A stretch of DNA of 64,000 nt from Gammaproteobacteria bacterium (GTDB lineage: Bacteria > Pseudomonadota > Gammaproteobacteria > SZUA-229), in NCBI GenBank assembly GCA_029882215.1, contig JAOULC010000010.1, positions 16,570 to 80,569 on the forward strand, given 5' to 3'. Shown here piece after piece: positions 52,224 to 62,399 of this stretch (its first letter is position 1; the number at the start of each line of letters is the position of its first letter). The translations under genes were made by a program, and so were the position numbers. The notes beneath the pieces were generated by a model. That model made no database searches. It was not told where the DNA came from and was given only the letters and a program-made list of their open reading frames with translations.

Positions 52224-53507
52224 ATGAGTGCAAACGCTGAAACAATGAAAATTGATGTTGTCCAATATATGTCGTTAATGGGTGAAAAAGCCAGAGCGGC
52301 TGCCACGCAGATGGCTAAGGCTGAGACAGCGGTAAAAAATGCAGGCTTAAATGCGATTGCTGATGAGCTGGATTTGGCCAGAAACAGACTTAAAGAAGAA
52401 AATGCACTCGATCTAAAAGCAGGTGAAGAAAAAGGCCTCGATACGGCTTTGCTGGATCGCCTTGCACTAAGTGATGCGGCAATCGACACAATGATTGAAG
52501 GTTTAAGGCAGATAGCCGCTCTGGCAGACCCTGTCGGTGAGATCAGTGATATGAGCTATCGGCCATCGGGTATTCAGGTTGGCCGCATGCGTGTGCCGCT
52601 GGGTGTGGTGGGAATCATTTATGAGTCTCGTCCTAATGTGACAGCCGATGCCGCTGCTTTATGTCTGAAATCAGGCAATGCGAGCATTTTAAGAGGCGGC
52701 TCTGAAGCCATCCATTCAAACAAGGCGATTGCTGTTTGTATTCGTAAAGGTTTGCAACTGGCTGGACTGCCAGCTGATGCGGTTCAGGTTATAGAAACCA
52801 CTGACAGGGCGGCAGTGGGTGCACTGCTGCAAATGAAAGACAGTGTCGATGTCATTATTCCCCGCGGCGGCAAAGGGCTGATCGAAAGAGTCAGTAATGA
52901 ATCGAGAATTCCAGTCATCAAGCATCTGGATGGTATTTGTCATGTCTATATTGATGATTTTGCCGACCGTAAAAAAGCATTAGATGTTGCATTTAATTCA
53001 AAAACGCAGCGTTATGGCACCTGCAATACAATGGAAACCTTACTGGTATCAGCGCCTGTGGTGAATGATATTTTGCCGGAACTGGCGGCGATGTATAAAG
53101 AGAAAGGTGTAGAGCTGCGTGGTTGTGGAAAAACCTGTGAGTTACTTGGCGATATTAAACCGGCTGAGGCGCTTGACTGGGATACTGAGTATCTGGCACC
53201 TATTTTGTCGATCAAAGTGGTTGACGGGCTGGAACAGGCGATTGAGCATATCAATCGGCACAGTTCAAAACACACCGAGTCGATTGTTACCGAAAATTAC
53301 ACATACGCCCGACGCTTTTTGCGTGAAGTGGATTCAAGTTCCGTCATGGTGAATGCATCGACACGTTTTGCTGATGGATTTGAATACGGTCTGGGGGCTG
53401 AAATTGGTATTAGTACCGACAAATTTCATGCCCGGGGTCCGGTGGGGCTCGAAGGTTTGACCAGTTTAAAATACATCGTGTTGGGAGATGGCCATATCCG
53501 TGGCTAA
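52224..53507 (+). CDS. proA: Gamma-glutamyl phosphate reductase
   Basis: 427 residues from ATG 52224. It catalyses the second step of proline synthesis, NADPH reduction of glutamyl-5-phosphate. The aldehyde-dehydrogenase-type catalytic cysteine is in [14 protein letters not shown] near residue 270; [16 protein letters not shown] near 133 is diagnostic. proB is not adjacent. It overlaps nadD, the common order in this group. Confidence 0.96.
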   Translation: MSANAETMKIDVVQYMSLMGEKARAAATQMAKAETAVKNAGLNAIADELDLARNRLKEENALDLKAGEEKGLDTALLDRLALSDAAIDTMIEGLRQIAALADPVGEISDMSYRPSGIQVGRMRVPLGVVGIIYESRPNVTADAAALCLKSGNASILRGGSEAIHSNKAIAVCIRKGLQLAGLPADAVQVIETTDRAAVGALLQMKDSVDVIIPRGGKGLIERVSNESRIPVIKHLDGICHVYIDDFADRKKALDVAFNSKTQRYGTCNTMETLLVSAPVVNDILPELAAMYKEKGVELRGCGKTCELLGDIKPAEALDWDTEYLAPILSIKVVDGLEQAIEHINRHSSKHTESIVTENYTYARRFLREVDSSSVMVNASTRFADGFEYGLGAEIGISTDKFHARGPVGLEGLTSLKYIVLGDGHIRG

Positions 53508-54123
53508 TCAGTTACTGGGTGTATTAGGCGGTACGTTTGACCCGCTGCATATCGGTCACCTGAGAACGGCATTAGATGTCAGGCAGGCGCTGAACCTGAC
53601 CGAAGTGCGTGTTATACCTAACTATATTCCTGCACACAGAGAACAGCCTTTTTTAGCTGCCGGGCAGCGTTATCAGCTGGTAAAAAAAGTGCTGGATGAA
53701 GTGCCGGGGCTGCAAGCTGATGACCGTGAAATTAAACGCCAGGGTATTTCGTATATGATCGATACCTTACGTGACTTGCACCAGCAATTTCCGCAAAAGC
53801 ATTTATGTCTGATTATTGGTACAGATGCGTATAATAGTTTTTGTCAGTGGCATCAATGGCAGGAGATTATGCAGCTGGCACATCTGCTTGTTATGCAAAG
53901 AGCCGGTGTAACGACTATGGTTAATAAGGCGCTGGATCAGTACAAGACAACTGATGCAAAGGATTTAATGAAAACATCTGCCGGTTTGGTTTATGTTCAG
54001 GCGGTTTGTCAGCTTGAGATCTCATCAACCATGATCCGGCAAATGATTCAGCAAAAACAAAGTATTCAATTTTTAGTGCCTGAGAATATCAGGTCTGATT
54101 TACAAACATTATATGAAGGTTAA
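53500..54123 (+). CDS. nadD: Nicotinate-nucleotide adenylyltransferase
   Basis: 207 residues from GTG 53500, overlapping proA by 8 nt. An ATG at 53488 (4 codons earlier) is the alternative, but its only Shine-Dalgarno-like GGGAG abuts it, whereas that GGAG lies 12 nt from the GTG. The nucleotidyltransferase motif [12 protein letters not shown] near residue 9 and the C-terminal [10 protein letters not shown] are intact. It makes nicotinate adenine dinucleotide for NAD. Confidence 0.93.
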   Translation: MANQLLGVLGGTFDPLHIGHLRTALDVRQALNLTEVRVIPNYIPAHREQPFLAAGQRYQLVKKVLDEVPGLQADDREIKRQGISYMIDTLRDLHQQFPQKHLCLIIGTDAYNSFCQWHQWQEIMQLAHLLVMQRAGVTTMVNKALDQYKTTDAKDLMKTSAGLVYVQAVCQLEISSTMIRQMIQQKQSIQFLVPENIRSDLQTLYEG

Positions 54124-54125
54124 TT

Positions 54126-54461
54126 ATGCAGCTTGAAGAGATGCAAAAACTGGTTATCGATACACTGGAAGACTTAAAAGCCGTGAACATTGTTGTGCTG
54201 GATGTCAGCAAGCAAACATCGGTAACCGATCGCATGATCATTGCCAGTGGTACTTCATCACGTCATGTGAAGGGTCTGGCTGAAAATGTCATCGCAGAGG
54301 CCAAAAAAGCGGGATATCCAGCGCTGGGTTCAGAAGGTGAAGTGGATGCTGAATGGGTGCTGGTTGATTTAGGTGATGTATTAGTCCATGTCATGCGCCC
54401 TGAAACCAGAGAATTATATGACCTTGAAAAACTCTGGACATTTGTATCTCGCAACGACTGA
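54126..54461 (+). CDS. rsfS: Ribosomal silencing factor RsfS
   Basis: 111 residues. It binds L14 and blocks subunit joining when nutrients are low. Family motifs: [24 protein letters not shown] near residues 24-45 (in two halves) and [16 protein letters not shown] near 78. It follows nadD by 2 nt. Confidence 0.95.
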   Translation: MQLEEMQKLVIDTLEDLKAVNIVVLDVSKQTSVTDRMIIASGTSSRHVKGLAENVIAEAKKAGYPALGSEGEVDAEWVLVDLGDVLVHVMRPETRELYDLEKLWTFVSRND

Positions 54462-54495
54462 TTTTGATGTGGTCGCAAGTTGTCGGGTGTAAATA

Positions 54496-54966
54496 ATGAA
54501 GATCTATCTGATCGCCATAGGCCAGCGTATGCCCGGTTGGGTGGAGCAAGGATATAAAGAATATGCTTCGCGGTTATCAGCTTCTGTTCAGATTGAACTA
54601 AAAGAGTTAGCAGCAGCCAAACGAGTACGTAACTCGGTTATCGAAAAGATCAAACAGGACGAAGGTGCGCGCTTGCTGGCGGCTGTTCCTGCAGGCGCAA
54701 AAATAGTAGTGCTTGATGAGCATGGAAAGTCGCAAACTACAAAACAGTTAGCTGGCGAGCTAGAAGAATGGATACAGATGAGTCAGGATGTGGCTGTGCT
54801 GGTAGGCGGAGCAGATGGATTGTCAGCAGAGTGCCTGAAGAAAGCCGATTATAAATGGTCACTGTCTGCATTCACCTTCCCGCATCCGTTAGTGCGTATT
54901 GTCCTGGCAGAACAAATCTACCGCGCATGGACGCTTTTAAATAATCACCCGTATCACAGAGAATGA
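54496..54966 (+). CDS. rlmH: 23S rRNA pseudouridine-1915 N3-methyltransferase RlmH
   Basis: 156-residue SPOUT methyltransferase. The SAM-binding knot is seen in LVGGADGLSAECL near residue 101 and FPHPLVRIVLAEQIYRAW near 133; the C-terminus NNHPYHRE is the hallmark. It acts on Psi1915 in helix 69. Overlaps maf by 4 nt (ATGA). Confidence 0.96.
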   Translation: MKIYLIAIGQRMPGWVEQGYKEYASRLSASVQIELKELAAAKRVRNSVIEKIKQDEGARLLAAVPAGAKIVVLDEHGKSQTTKQLAGELEEWIQMSQDVAVLVGGADGLSAECLKKADYKWSLSAFTFPHPLVRIVLAEQIYRAWTLLNNHPYHRE

Positions 54967-55547
54967 TGACACCAGCACTTATTTTAGCATCAGCGTCACC
55001 ACGTCGAGTTGCGTTGTTGCAGCAAATTGAGGTTGAATTTGAACAACAGGTTGCTGATATTGATGAGACTTATCAAAAAGGTGAAACAGCAGAAGAGTTT
55101 GTTTCCCGCCTGTCACTTGAAAAGGCTCAGGCAATACGAGAAAAAAACTCGCGAGAGATGGCTGTATTAGGCGCAGATACAATAGTGGTGTTAGCCGAAC
55201 AAATATTAGGTAAGCCTGACGATAAACAGCAGGCCGCTGAAATGCTGAGTTTATTATCTGGCACGACGCATCAGGTGATGACAGCTGTCACATTGATTAC
55301 TCAAAAAGAGACGCAGACCAGACTCAGTATCAGTAATGTGACATTTGCAACACTGGATAAAAAACTGATAGAGGCTTATTTAGAGACCGGTGAGTCCATG
55401 GATAAAGCGGGGGGCTATGCAATACAGGGTGTGGCGGGCCAGTTTGTAAGCGAGATGAAAGGCAGTTATTCAGGCATTATGGGTTTGCCTTTGTATGAAA
55501 CGCGAAGCTTGTTACAAGCAGCAGGAATAAGATTGCTGGGAAGCTAA
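54963..55547 (+). CDS. maf: Maf-type nucleoside triphosphate pyrophosphatase (YhdE group)
   Basis: 194 residues from ATG 54963; a second in-frame ATG follows directly. The motif ILASASPRRVALL near residue 7 and LGADTIVVL near 68 mark Maf proteins; KAGGYAIQG and the adjacency to rng point to the dTTP/UTP pyrophosphatase subgroup YhdE. It removes non-canonical or excess nucleotides and influences septum formation when overproduced. Confidence 0.93.
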   Translation: MMTPALILASASPRRVALLQQIEVEFEQQVADIDETYQKGETAEEFVSRLSLEKAQAIREKNSREMAVLGADTIVVLAEQILGKPDDKQQAAEMLSLLSGTTHQVMTAVTLITQKETQTRLSISNVTFATLDKKLIEAYLETGESMDKAGGYAIQGVAGQFVSEMKGSYSGIMGLPLYETRSLLQAAGIRLLGS

Positions 55548-55593
55548 TAAGCGGATAAATATAACTAAAACCAAGTACTAGAATTGACGGATT

Positions 55594-57060
55594 ATGAGCA
55601 AAGAAATACTGATAAATGTGACACCACAGGAAACACGGGTTGCTATTCTGGAAAATGGAGTTTTGCAGGAGCTCTATATTGAACGGATATCAAGCAAGGG
55701 GCTTGTTGGTAATATTTACTTAGGAAAAGTTGTGCGTGTGCTGCCTGGAATGGATGCTGCATTTGTTGATGTAGGGCTTGAGCGGGCAGCATTTCTACAT
55801 GCCTCCGATATAGAAAATCAGCAGCTGCAAAGTACCGGCGAAGAATTATCGTCAAGAAAAATTAGTCAGTTGCTGCATGAAGGAAAAAAAGTATTAGTCC
55901 AGGTTGTCAAAGACCCTCTTGGTACCAAAGGTGCGCGTCTAACAACAAATATTACTATCCCGTCTCGTTATCTTGTCTTTTTGCCTGACTCAGAAACAAT
56001 TGGTGTGTCTTCAAAAATAGAAGACGAAGAGATCAGGCAGCACCTGAAGAATATGTTGCTGGAGCATGATGATTTAATTACTGGCGCTGGCTATATATTA
56101 AGAACAGCAGCAGAAAGGTCTACGCCGGAATCTTTGCGTCGGGATATTAAATTTTTAAACTCATTGTGGAAGTCGATTGCTGAACAGAAGCTCAGTGCAA
56201 AAGCAGGCAGCGTGATTCATCAGGATTTGCCATTACACCTGAGAGTGCTCAGGGATATGGTCGATGAAGACCTTGAAAAAATAAAAATCGATTCTCGTGA
56301 AAACTGTAAGCGTATGAATGAGTTTGCATCCAGATATGTGACTGAACTGACAGCCACAATAGAACACTATCCCGGCGAGCGTCCCATTTTTGATTTATAC
56401 GGTGTTGAAGATGAAATTCAGAAAGCACTGGAACGGAAAGTTCAGTTAAAGTCAGGCGGCTATCTGATTATTGATCAGACGGAAGCGATGACCGCGATTG
56501 ATGTAAATACCGGTGCATTTGTAGGTCACCGTAATCTTGAAGAAACAATTTTTAAAACCAATCTTGAGGCCGCACAGGCAATCGTACGCCAGCTACGCCT
56601 GAGAAATCTTGGCGGTATTATTATTATCGACTTTATAGATATGCAGGAAGAGGAACATAAACGACAGGTAATGCGGGCACTGAACAAATGTCTGGATAAA
56701 GACCATGCTAAAACTAATGTCTGTGAAGTATCTTCGCTGGGTTTGGTTGAAATGACGCGTAAACGTACACGTGAGAGTCTTGAACATATCCTCTGTGAGG
56801 GCTGTCCTACATGCGGGGGACGGGGTTCTGTAAAAACGTCAGAAACAATATGCTATGAAATATTTCGTGAGATCATTCGGGAAGCAAGACAGTTTGATGC
56901 ACAAAAGCTAATGGTCCTTGCAGCACAGGAAGTGGTTGATAGGCTACTGGATGAAGAGTCAAGTAGCCTGGCGGAGTTAGAGGCCTTTGTTGAGATACCT
57001 ATTCGTTTGCAGGCAGAAGCTCTGTATAGTCAGGAACAGTTTGATATTGTGATTATGTAG
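55594..57060 (+). CDS. rng: Ribonuclease G
   Basis: 488 residues. An S1 domain near 39-120 (KGLVGNIYLGKVVRVLPGMD) is followed by the DNase I-like catalytic part with aspartates in TAIDVNTG and IIIIDFIDMQ, and the zinc link CEGCPTCGGRGS near residue 405. The length matches RNase G, not RNase E (no scaffold tail). It matures the 16S rRNA 5' end and degrades mRNA. Followed by yhdP after 6 nt. Confidence 0.96.
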   Translation: MSKEILINVTPQETRVAILENGVLQELYIERISSKGLVGNIYLGKVVRVLPGMDAAFVDVGLERAAFLHASDIENQQLQSTGEELSSRKISQLLHEGKKVLVQVVKDPLGTKGARLTTNITIPSRYLVFLPDSETIGVSSKIEDEEIRQHLKNMLLEHDDLITGAGYILRTAAERSTPESLRRDIKFLNSLWKSIAEQKLSAKAGSVIHQDLPLHLRVLRDMVDEDLEKIKIDSRENCKRMNEFASRYVTELTATIEHYPGERPIFDLYGVEDEIQKALERKVQLKSGGYLIIDQTEAMTAIDVNTGAFVGHRNLEETIFKTNLEAAQAIVRQLRLRNLGGIIIIDFIDMQEEEHKRQVMRALNKCLDKDHAKTNVCEVSSLGLVEMTRKRTRESLEHILCEGCPTCGGRGSVKTSETICYEIFREIIREARQFDAQKLMVLAAQEVVDRLLDEESSSLAELEAFVEIPIRLQAEALYSQEQFDIVIM

Positions 57061-57066
57061 TGACTT

Positions 57067-60000
57067 ATGATGCAATCTTTACTCAATAAACAGAACTTTT
57101 CTGCTGAAAAAATCCGCTGGTATCTGTTTGTTAGCGCGTCAATAATATTAATTTTGTTTGTGATTTTAATGGGGCTTTTAAGGCTTGCTCTGCCTTACCT
57201 TACTTCCTATGAAGATGAAATAAAATCAAACCTTCAGGCTGAACTGAATCACCCGGTAACATTTTCAAGACTGGATGCCGGATGGTACTGGTTTTCACCT
57301 CAGCTGAAATTAATTAATCTTGATGTCCTTAAGAATGATAAAAAAACAAAATTAATTCACTTTGAGGAAGTCGTCTTTGAGTTTGATGTTATTGCTAGCG
57401 TACTGAATTTCAAGCTTGAACCTTCAGTGGTTTCATTGAATGGTACTTTGCTTGATGTTAAAAAAGATAAAAAAGGCACTTTGTATCTTCAGGGTTTTGA
57501 GCTGTCTGCAGAGCAGAGTGCAACAGGTAATTCGGCCGTATATGATAAGGTGCTGTCGCTGCTAGATGATAAGGAATTGCGTCTTGTTAATACCACGATT
57601 CACTGGACCGATCAAACGCGTGATTTAAAACTGCAGAGATATAATAATCTGAGTCTTTCTGTGCAGGTTGATGACTCAGATATCAGGCTGGATATTGAAA
57701 CAGAGGTTCCGGATAAGCTGGGAAAGAAGGTCCATCTGATAGCTAATATTGAAAAATTAGAAAGCTACTGGCTATCTGAATTATATATTAATGCAGAAGA
57801 TATAAAGCTGGCACCGGTAATGAGTTATTTTGAGCTACACGATATTACTGCTTCAAGTCAGTTGAATACAGAACTGTGGATGGTTTTTAAAAACCTGCGG
57901 TTGGAAAAAATAACCGGTAATGTCTCCGCTCTGGATCTGAATATTACCGGCAACAAGAAAGTTGCCAACAAGACATGGTCAAGCAGGCGAGTTACAAGCA
58001 CCTTTCTGGTAGAATTGCAGAAGGATGACTGGAGTGTTGTTGTTGATGATCTGAGTGTTGCCCTGGAAAATAAGCAGTGGAATGATGTTTACTTTTCATT
58101 GAAATACAAAGCGAGTGATAATTCTCTTGACGCCCGTTTTGGTTACCTCGATTTAAATGAGCTTTCAAATATAGTAGGGAGGCTTCCTTTAAATGCAGAC
58201 TGGGTACAAAAAACACTTGCACTAAATCCTAAGGGTGAGCTGAGTAAGACGGCTTTACATATTGATGACTGGAATAAAACTAATAGCTGGGTACTAAGAA
58301 CACACTTTAATAGTTTTGGTTTAACTATTCCTGATCAAGGTATTAGGCTGGATGGACTTAGCGGGTCTCTGAGACTAGACAAAAATGATGGTGAGCTGAA
58401 GGTCAATAGTCAGGCTGTTATATTTGATTCAAAGTTTTTCAACAAGCCATTAAACATGAGTCGTTTAATTGCAGATATAGATATTAAGAAGCTTAACGGT
58501 GACTATCAATTTTCCTCTGATTCAGTTGTCGCAACACTAGATGGCGTTGAAGTACAATCACGCATTAAATACGAGACGGGTAAGAAGCCGTTTCTGGATT
58601 TTCAGGTCGCTTTTTCTGGAGCTAATGCAGGCTGGTTTAATAGTCATCGTACTGATCAGCTTTTTGGCAAAAATGTTGCTGAGTGGCTGTCGAATTCAAT
58701 TCTTGACGGTGAATTTACATCTGCAGGAATAATGTATCACGGTTATATAAAAGATTTCCCGTTTCAGAAAAATGAGGGCGTTTTTCAGTCGATGGTCAAA
58801 GTAGAAAAAGGCCGGCTGAAGTATCATCCAGAATGGCCTGAAATATCTGATATCGATGCAAGATTTTTCATGGAAAATATGACCATTGTTGTTGATGGGG
58901 CTGCTGGTCGTATCAATAAAAATACTGTTATTAAAAACTCGCTGACAACGATCAAGCTTAAAGCTGATACACATGTACTGGTTGAGGGTAATGTATCGAG
59001 CAATACAAAGGGCGTTGATGATTTTTTCACGTCAACACCACTAAAGAAGGCTTATTTAGACAGGCTTAAATATGTGCTTGTTGATGGTAAGCTCGAGTCA
59101 AATCTCAGTATTGATATACCGTTAAATTTAAAGAAAGAGAAAGTTTCTGTGTCCGGTAATGTTGTTCTTAACAATAATAAAATCAGTGTAAAGGGTCTGG
59201 GGTATACAATTAATCAGGTTAATGGAGTGGTTGATTTTGATCAGGCAAAGATTGATTCAAAAAACCTGACAGGTATATTCAATGGGAATAGGGTAGCAGC
59301 ACAGATTGAAACCACCCCCGTTGACTCGGTAATACATACGCTTTTAACGGCGCAGTTAGAATCAGATGTTGCGTCACTTGTACCTTCGGAGATAGATGTT
59401 AATGACTTGTCTTCCGGCCAGGCTAACTGGTTTCTTGAATTGGGTTTTCCACATTCACAAACGGCTGAAGACAAAATACTGTCATTGAATTTAAATAGCG
59501 ACCTGGCAGGGATTGAGTTTAAATTGCCACAGCCTTTTATAAAAAATTCGCTAACAGCTGCAGATTTTAAATTAGGTGTTGATATATATAGTAGTTCGAC
59601 AGCACTCTTGCTTCATTATGATGAAAAACTGAATATGGCTATGCGCTGGAATCAGGGTTTTCAGCAGATACGTTCAGATATACAGGTGTTTAATGGCCCG
59701 GTTCAGAGTATAAAAAACGGCGTGAACATAACAGCAAGAGTCAAAGATATTGATGTTAAGGAATGGCAGTCTGTGGCCTTAACCATGTTTGGTAAATCAA
59801 ATAAACAAGGCTCTTGGGGTGAAAATATTAACATTGATTTAACTGCGGATCGCTTACAATATGGATTGTATAAAATCAATGCTATTGGTTTAAATGCAAG
59901 CTTAGATAATGAGCTTTGGTCTGCTGATGTTTCTTCTCTAGAGGTTGTAGGAAAGATAAATATTCCAAGATACCTGAATAATGATGTGCCATTTGTGATG

Positions 60001-60930
60001 GACTTTAGCAAGCTTAATTTGTCATCATTACTGGATCATGAAGAAGACAAGGCAGTCGGTCAATCTGGATTGCTGCAGTTTTCTCCTGCGGATATCCCTC
60101 CGCTTAAAATACAGGCCCGTGATTTTACTTTTAAGGACTATACATTTAATGAAATGAGTCTGGTCACAAGCCAGACATCTTACGGTCTTGCTGTTCATGC
60201 GTTTGAGGTTAAAGGTGAAAGTCTGGATTTAAAGTTAAAAGGTAACTGGTTCAGGAAACAAAATTTGGCTGATAACTCCAGTTTCAGAATTGAAATCGAC
60301 AGTGATGATGTGGGTCGTATGTTATCGTTTTATAATTTTTCTCGAAGTATAAAAAATGGCAGCGGCAATGCCGTAATAGACTGGCAATGGCCTGCTTCGC
60401 CATTGGATTTTGACTGGAAATTAGTCACAGGACGAATGCAGTTAGATCTTGTTGACGGCCAGTTTGTTGATGTTGATCCAGGCGCAGGACGGCTACTGGG
60501 TATGTTTAGTTTAAGGGCTCTGCCAAAGCGTTTTTTTCTGGATTTCAGTGATACGTTTTCTCAGGGTTTTGAGTTTAATACCATAAAGAGTAATGCGAAT
60601 TTTAGTCGGGGGCATCTGTATACCAGTAAGACGCATCTGGCTGGTGATTCCGCGGATGTGTATTTTCGAGGGCGTATCGGACTGGCAGATAAAGATTATG
60701 ATCAGATCATGTCGGTAATACCCAGAATCTCTTCCGGTGTCTCCGGCTGGATCGCGGTCGCTCAGGGTGCCGTTGTTGGTTTAACAGCCTATATCGGTCA
60801 GAAGCTTTTAGGGGTCGATGAAGCGGCAAAGAATCAGTATCATATATCAGGAAGCTGGAGTGATCCTGTCATTAAAAAAATGGGTGAAACGATAGATGAA
60901 GGCAGCAGCAATAATAATGAAAATGACTAA
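57067..60930 (+). CDS. yhdP: YhdP family AsmA-like envelope protein
   Basis: 1287 residues. One N-terminal membrane helix (about 18-42) is followed by a long beta-rich periplasmic region and a C-terminal segment typical of the family (GRLLGMFSLRALPKRFFLDF near residue 1140, then GRIGLADKDYDQIMSVIPRI). YhdP is among the AsmA-like bridge proteins proposed to move phospholipid to the outer membrane. The start is the first of two ATGs. rng-yhdP order is conserved. Confidence 0.93.
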   Translation: MMQSLLNKQNFSAEKIRWYLFVSASIILILFVILMGLLRLALPYLTSYEDEIKSNLQAELNHPVTFSRLDAGWYWFSPQLKLINLDVLKNDKKTKLIHFEEVVFEFDVIASVLNFKLEPSVVSLNGTLLDVKKDKKGTLYLQGFELSAEQSATGNSAVYDKVLSLLDDKELRLVNTTIHWTDQTRDLKLQRYNNLSLSVQVDDSDIRLDIETEVPDKLGKKVHLIANIEKLESYWLSELYINAEDIKLAPVMSYFELHDITASSQLNTELWMVFKNLRLEKITGNVSALDLNITGNKKVANKTWSSRRVTSTFLVELQKDDWSVVVDDLSVALENKQWNDVYFSLKYKASDNSLDARFGYLDLNELSNIVGRLPLNADWVQKTLALNPKGELSKTALHIDDWNKTNSWVLRTHFNSFGLTIPDQGIRLDGLSGSLRLDKNDGELKVNSQAVIFDSKFFNKPLNMSRLIADIDIKKLNGDYQFSSDSVVATLDGVEVQSRIKYETGKKPFLDFQVAFSGANAGWFNSHRTDQLFGKNVAEWLSNSILDGEFTSAGIMYHGYIKDFPFQKNEGVFQSMVKVEKGRLKYHPEWPEISDIDARFFMENMTIVVDGAAGRINKNTVIKNSLTTIKLKADTHVLVEGNVSSNTKGVDDFFTSTPLKKAYLDRLKYVLVDGKLESNLSIDIPLNLKKEKVSVSGNVVLNNNKISVKGLGYTINQVNGVVDFDQAKIDSKNLTGIFNGNRVAAQIETTPVDSVIHTLLTAQLESDVASLVPSEIDVNDLSSGQANWFLELGFPHSQTAEDKILSLNLNSDLAGIEFKLPQPFIKNSLTAADFKLGVDIYSSSTALLLHYDEKLNMAMRWNQGFQQIRSDIQVFNGPVQSIKNGVNITARVKDIDVKEWQSVALTMFGKSNKQGSWGENINIDLTADRLQYGLYKINAIGLNASLDNELWSADVSSLEVVGKINIPRYLNNDVPFVMDFSKLNLSSLLDHEEDKAVGQSGLLQFSPADIPPLKIQARDFTFKDYTFNEMSLVTSQTSYGLAVHAFEVKGESLDLKLKGNWFRKQNLADNSSFRIEIDSDDVGRMLSFYNFSRSIKNGSGNAVIDWQWPASPLDFDWKLVTGRMQLDLVDGQFVDVDPGAGRLLGMFSLRALPKRFFLDFSDTFSQGFEFNTIKSNANFSRGHLYTSKTHLAGDSADVYFRGRIGLADKDYDQIMSVIPRISSGVSGWIAVAQGAVVGLTAYIGQKLLGVDEAAKNQYHISGSWSDPVIKKMGETIDEGSSNNNEND

Positions 60931-61288
60931 GCTTTTTGCGGTAGGTGTATTGCTGAGCGGTCACTTTTTGTCATTCAGTCTGTATGCTGCGGCCGAGACT
61001 GAAACAATGACAATAACGGCTGAGCAATGGGCAATACCCCGTCATGGAGAGCGCATTCTTAAAATGCCTGAGATGATCAGGGTGATGCAAAAAATGCAAC
61101 AACATACTCAGGCCACGATTGAAATAAGCTATCCGGGTGGTGAAAATGGTGAGCTCTGGCTTACCGAGCTGAAAGACTGGCTTATTGCTTTAGGCGTTTC
61201 ATCCGCTAACATTAAGAGTATAGCGGCGAGTGGTTCCAAAGATATTATTAAATTATCTGTCATAGCGGCAGGGGGTGTTTCAGAGTGA
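60917..61288 (+). CDS. Small exported protein of unknown function
   Basis: About 123 residues if read from ATG 60917; an earlier ATG at 60896 and a later one at 60923 are also possible, all overlapping the yhdP end. The hydrophobic stretch LFAVGVLLSGHFLSFSLYAAA is a likely signal peptide. The mature part of about 95 residues has no cysteine and contains the motif WAIPRHGERILKMPEMIRVM and a strand-helix unit (ATIEISYPGGENGELWLTEL) resembling half of an OmpA-type fold. The stop overlaps the nitrilase start (GTGA), so it belongs to the rng-yhdP-nitrilase unit. Confidence 0.75.
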   Translation: MKMTKLFAVGVLLSGHFLSFSLYAAAETETMTITAEQWAIPRHGERILKMPEMIRVMQKMQQHTQATIEISYPGGENGELWLTELKDWLIALGVSSANIKSIAASGSKDIIKLSVIAAGGVSE

Positions 61289-62115
61289 CAATCGTAGCAG
61301 CAATTCAAATGGCATCAGGGCCTAATGTTCAGGCAAATCTTGATCAGGCCGAACGCCTAATTACAGAAGCCGTCGCACAATCTGCAAAGATGATCGTACT
61401 GCCTGAATACTTTTCATTTATGGGGAAGACTGATCAGGAGCGTATGATATGTGCTGAAACGGATGGTGATGGTCTGGTTCAGCGTTTTCTTTCCGAACAA
61501 TCAAAGAAGCATGGCGTGTGGCTGGTCGGTGGAACCATTCCGGTTAAATCGGCCGATGCATCCAAGTTATACGCAAGCTGCATGTTATTTAATGATGCCG
61601 GTGAAAGGGTTGCCTGTTATCACAAAATACATTTATTTGATGTGCATCTTGATGAGTCGGATGAAAGCTATCATGAATCACAGACGACCGTACCGGGTGA
61701 TGAAACTGTGGTTGTGGATACGCCGTTTGGTCGTCTTGGTCTGGCGATCTGCTATGATCTGAGATTTCCAGAGCTGTTCAGGACGATGGTTAATCAGGGG
61801 ATGGAAATCTGTGCCATTCCTTCCTCATTTACGGCATTGACGGGTAAGGCACACTGGGAAGTTTTAGTACGTGCCAGAGCGATAGAAAATCTTTGTTATG
61901 TGGTTGCGGCTGGTCAGGGTGGTTATCATGTCAGTGGCCGTGAAACTTATGGTAATAGTATGATTGTGAGCCCGTGGGGAACAGTACTTAACCATATAGG
62001 AAAAGGTGCTGGTGTGGTCGTTGCTAAAGTAGATAAGTCATATATGGAAAGAACACGTGAGCATTTCCCCGCGCTGACACACCGGCGTTTGGCTTGTAAA
62101 ATTACAACGGATTAA
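61285..62115 (+). CDS. Carbon-nitrogen hydrolase (Nit-type amidase)
   Basis: 276 residues from GTG 61285. The nitrilase triad is complete: Glu in VLPEYFSF near residue 41, Lys in CYHKIHLFDV near 115, Cys in GLAICYDLRFPEL near 153. The DVHLDESDESYHESQ segment is typical of the Nit1/Nit2 branch, which includes deaminated glutathione amidase; the exact substrate is not certain. It is often found behind yhdP in gammaproteobacteria. Confidence 0.88.
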   Translation: MTIVAAIQMASGPNVQANLDQAERLITEAVAQSAKMIVLPEYFSFMGKTDQERMICAETDGDGLVQRFLSEQSKKHGVWLVGGTIPVKSADASKLYASCMLFNDAGERVACYHKIHLFDVHLDESDESYHESQTTVPGDETVVVDTPFGRLGLAICYDLRFPELFRTMVNQGMEICAIPSSFTALTGKAHWEVLVRARAIENLCYVVAAGQGGYHVSGRETYGNSMIVSPWGTVLNHIGKGAGVVVAKVDKSYMERTREHFPALTHRRLACKITTD

Positions 62116-62175
62116 ATCCTGTTGTAAATGCTAAATCGCAGGTATTACGCTAATGTTTTCCAATGCTTAACATAT

Positions 62176-62199
62176 AGGCCGGTATGATAATACTGGCCT
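62176..62199 (+). terminator. Stem-loop behind the nitrilase gene
   Basis: 10-bp stem AGGCCGGTAT / ATACTGGCCT with one wobble pair and a GATA loop, 60 nt after the stop. Followed by TATCT, a poor U-tract, so termination is probable but not certain. The rest of the 284-bp gap to the next gene holds the promoter region listed next. Confidence 0.5.
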
Positions 62200-62328
62200 T
62201 ATCTAATCGGCTCTGGTCTTTGGACTAAGCTGGCGAATCGATCTTTTCACCCTCAGTACATTAGAATCACACCTAACTCTTCTCTTCCTGTTTATTGTCA
62301 ATGATTTGTTAAAGTTCATGTAACTGAC

Positions 62329-62356
62329 TTGATTGGTGTCATCATTTGGATATTCT
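62329..62356 (+). promoter_or_regulatory. Probable promoter of the HD-GYP gene
   Basis: TTGATT (62329-62334), 16 bp, TATTCT (62351-62356). Start expected near 62363. The -10 overlaps the first of two TCTTATAAGA palindromes. Confidence 0.45.
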
Positions 62357-62389
62357 TATAAGACACTGTTGATATAAAGTCTTATAAGA
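62354..62389 (+). promoter_or_regulatory. Paired TCTTATAAGA palindromes before the HD-GYP gene
   Basis: The 10-bp palindrome TCTTATAAGA occurs at 62354-62363 and again at 62380-62389, 26 bp centre to centre. Because each copy is self-complementary, the pair also forms an inverted repeat (CTTATAAGAC / GTCTTATAAG). The first lies over the -10/start, the second touches the AGAGG ribosome site. It could be a double operator or an RNA hairpin hiding the ribosome site. Confidence 0.6.
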
Positions 62390-62399
62390 GGCATTTTGG

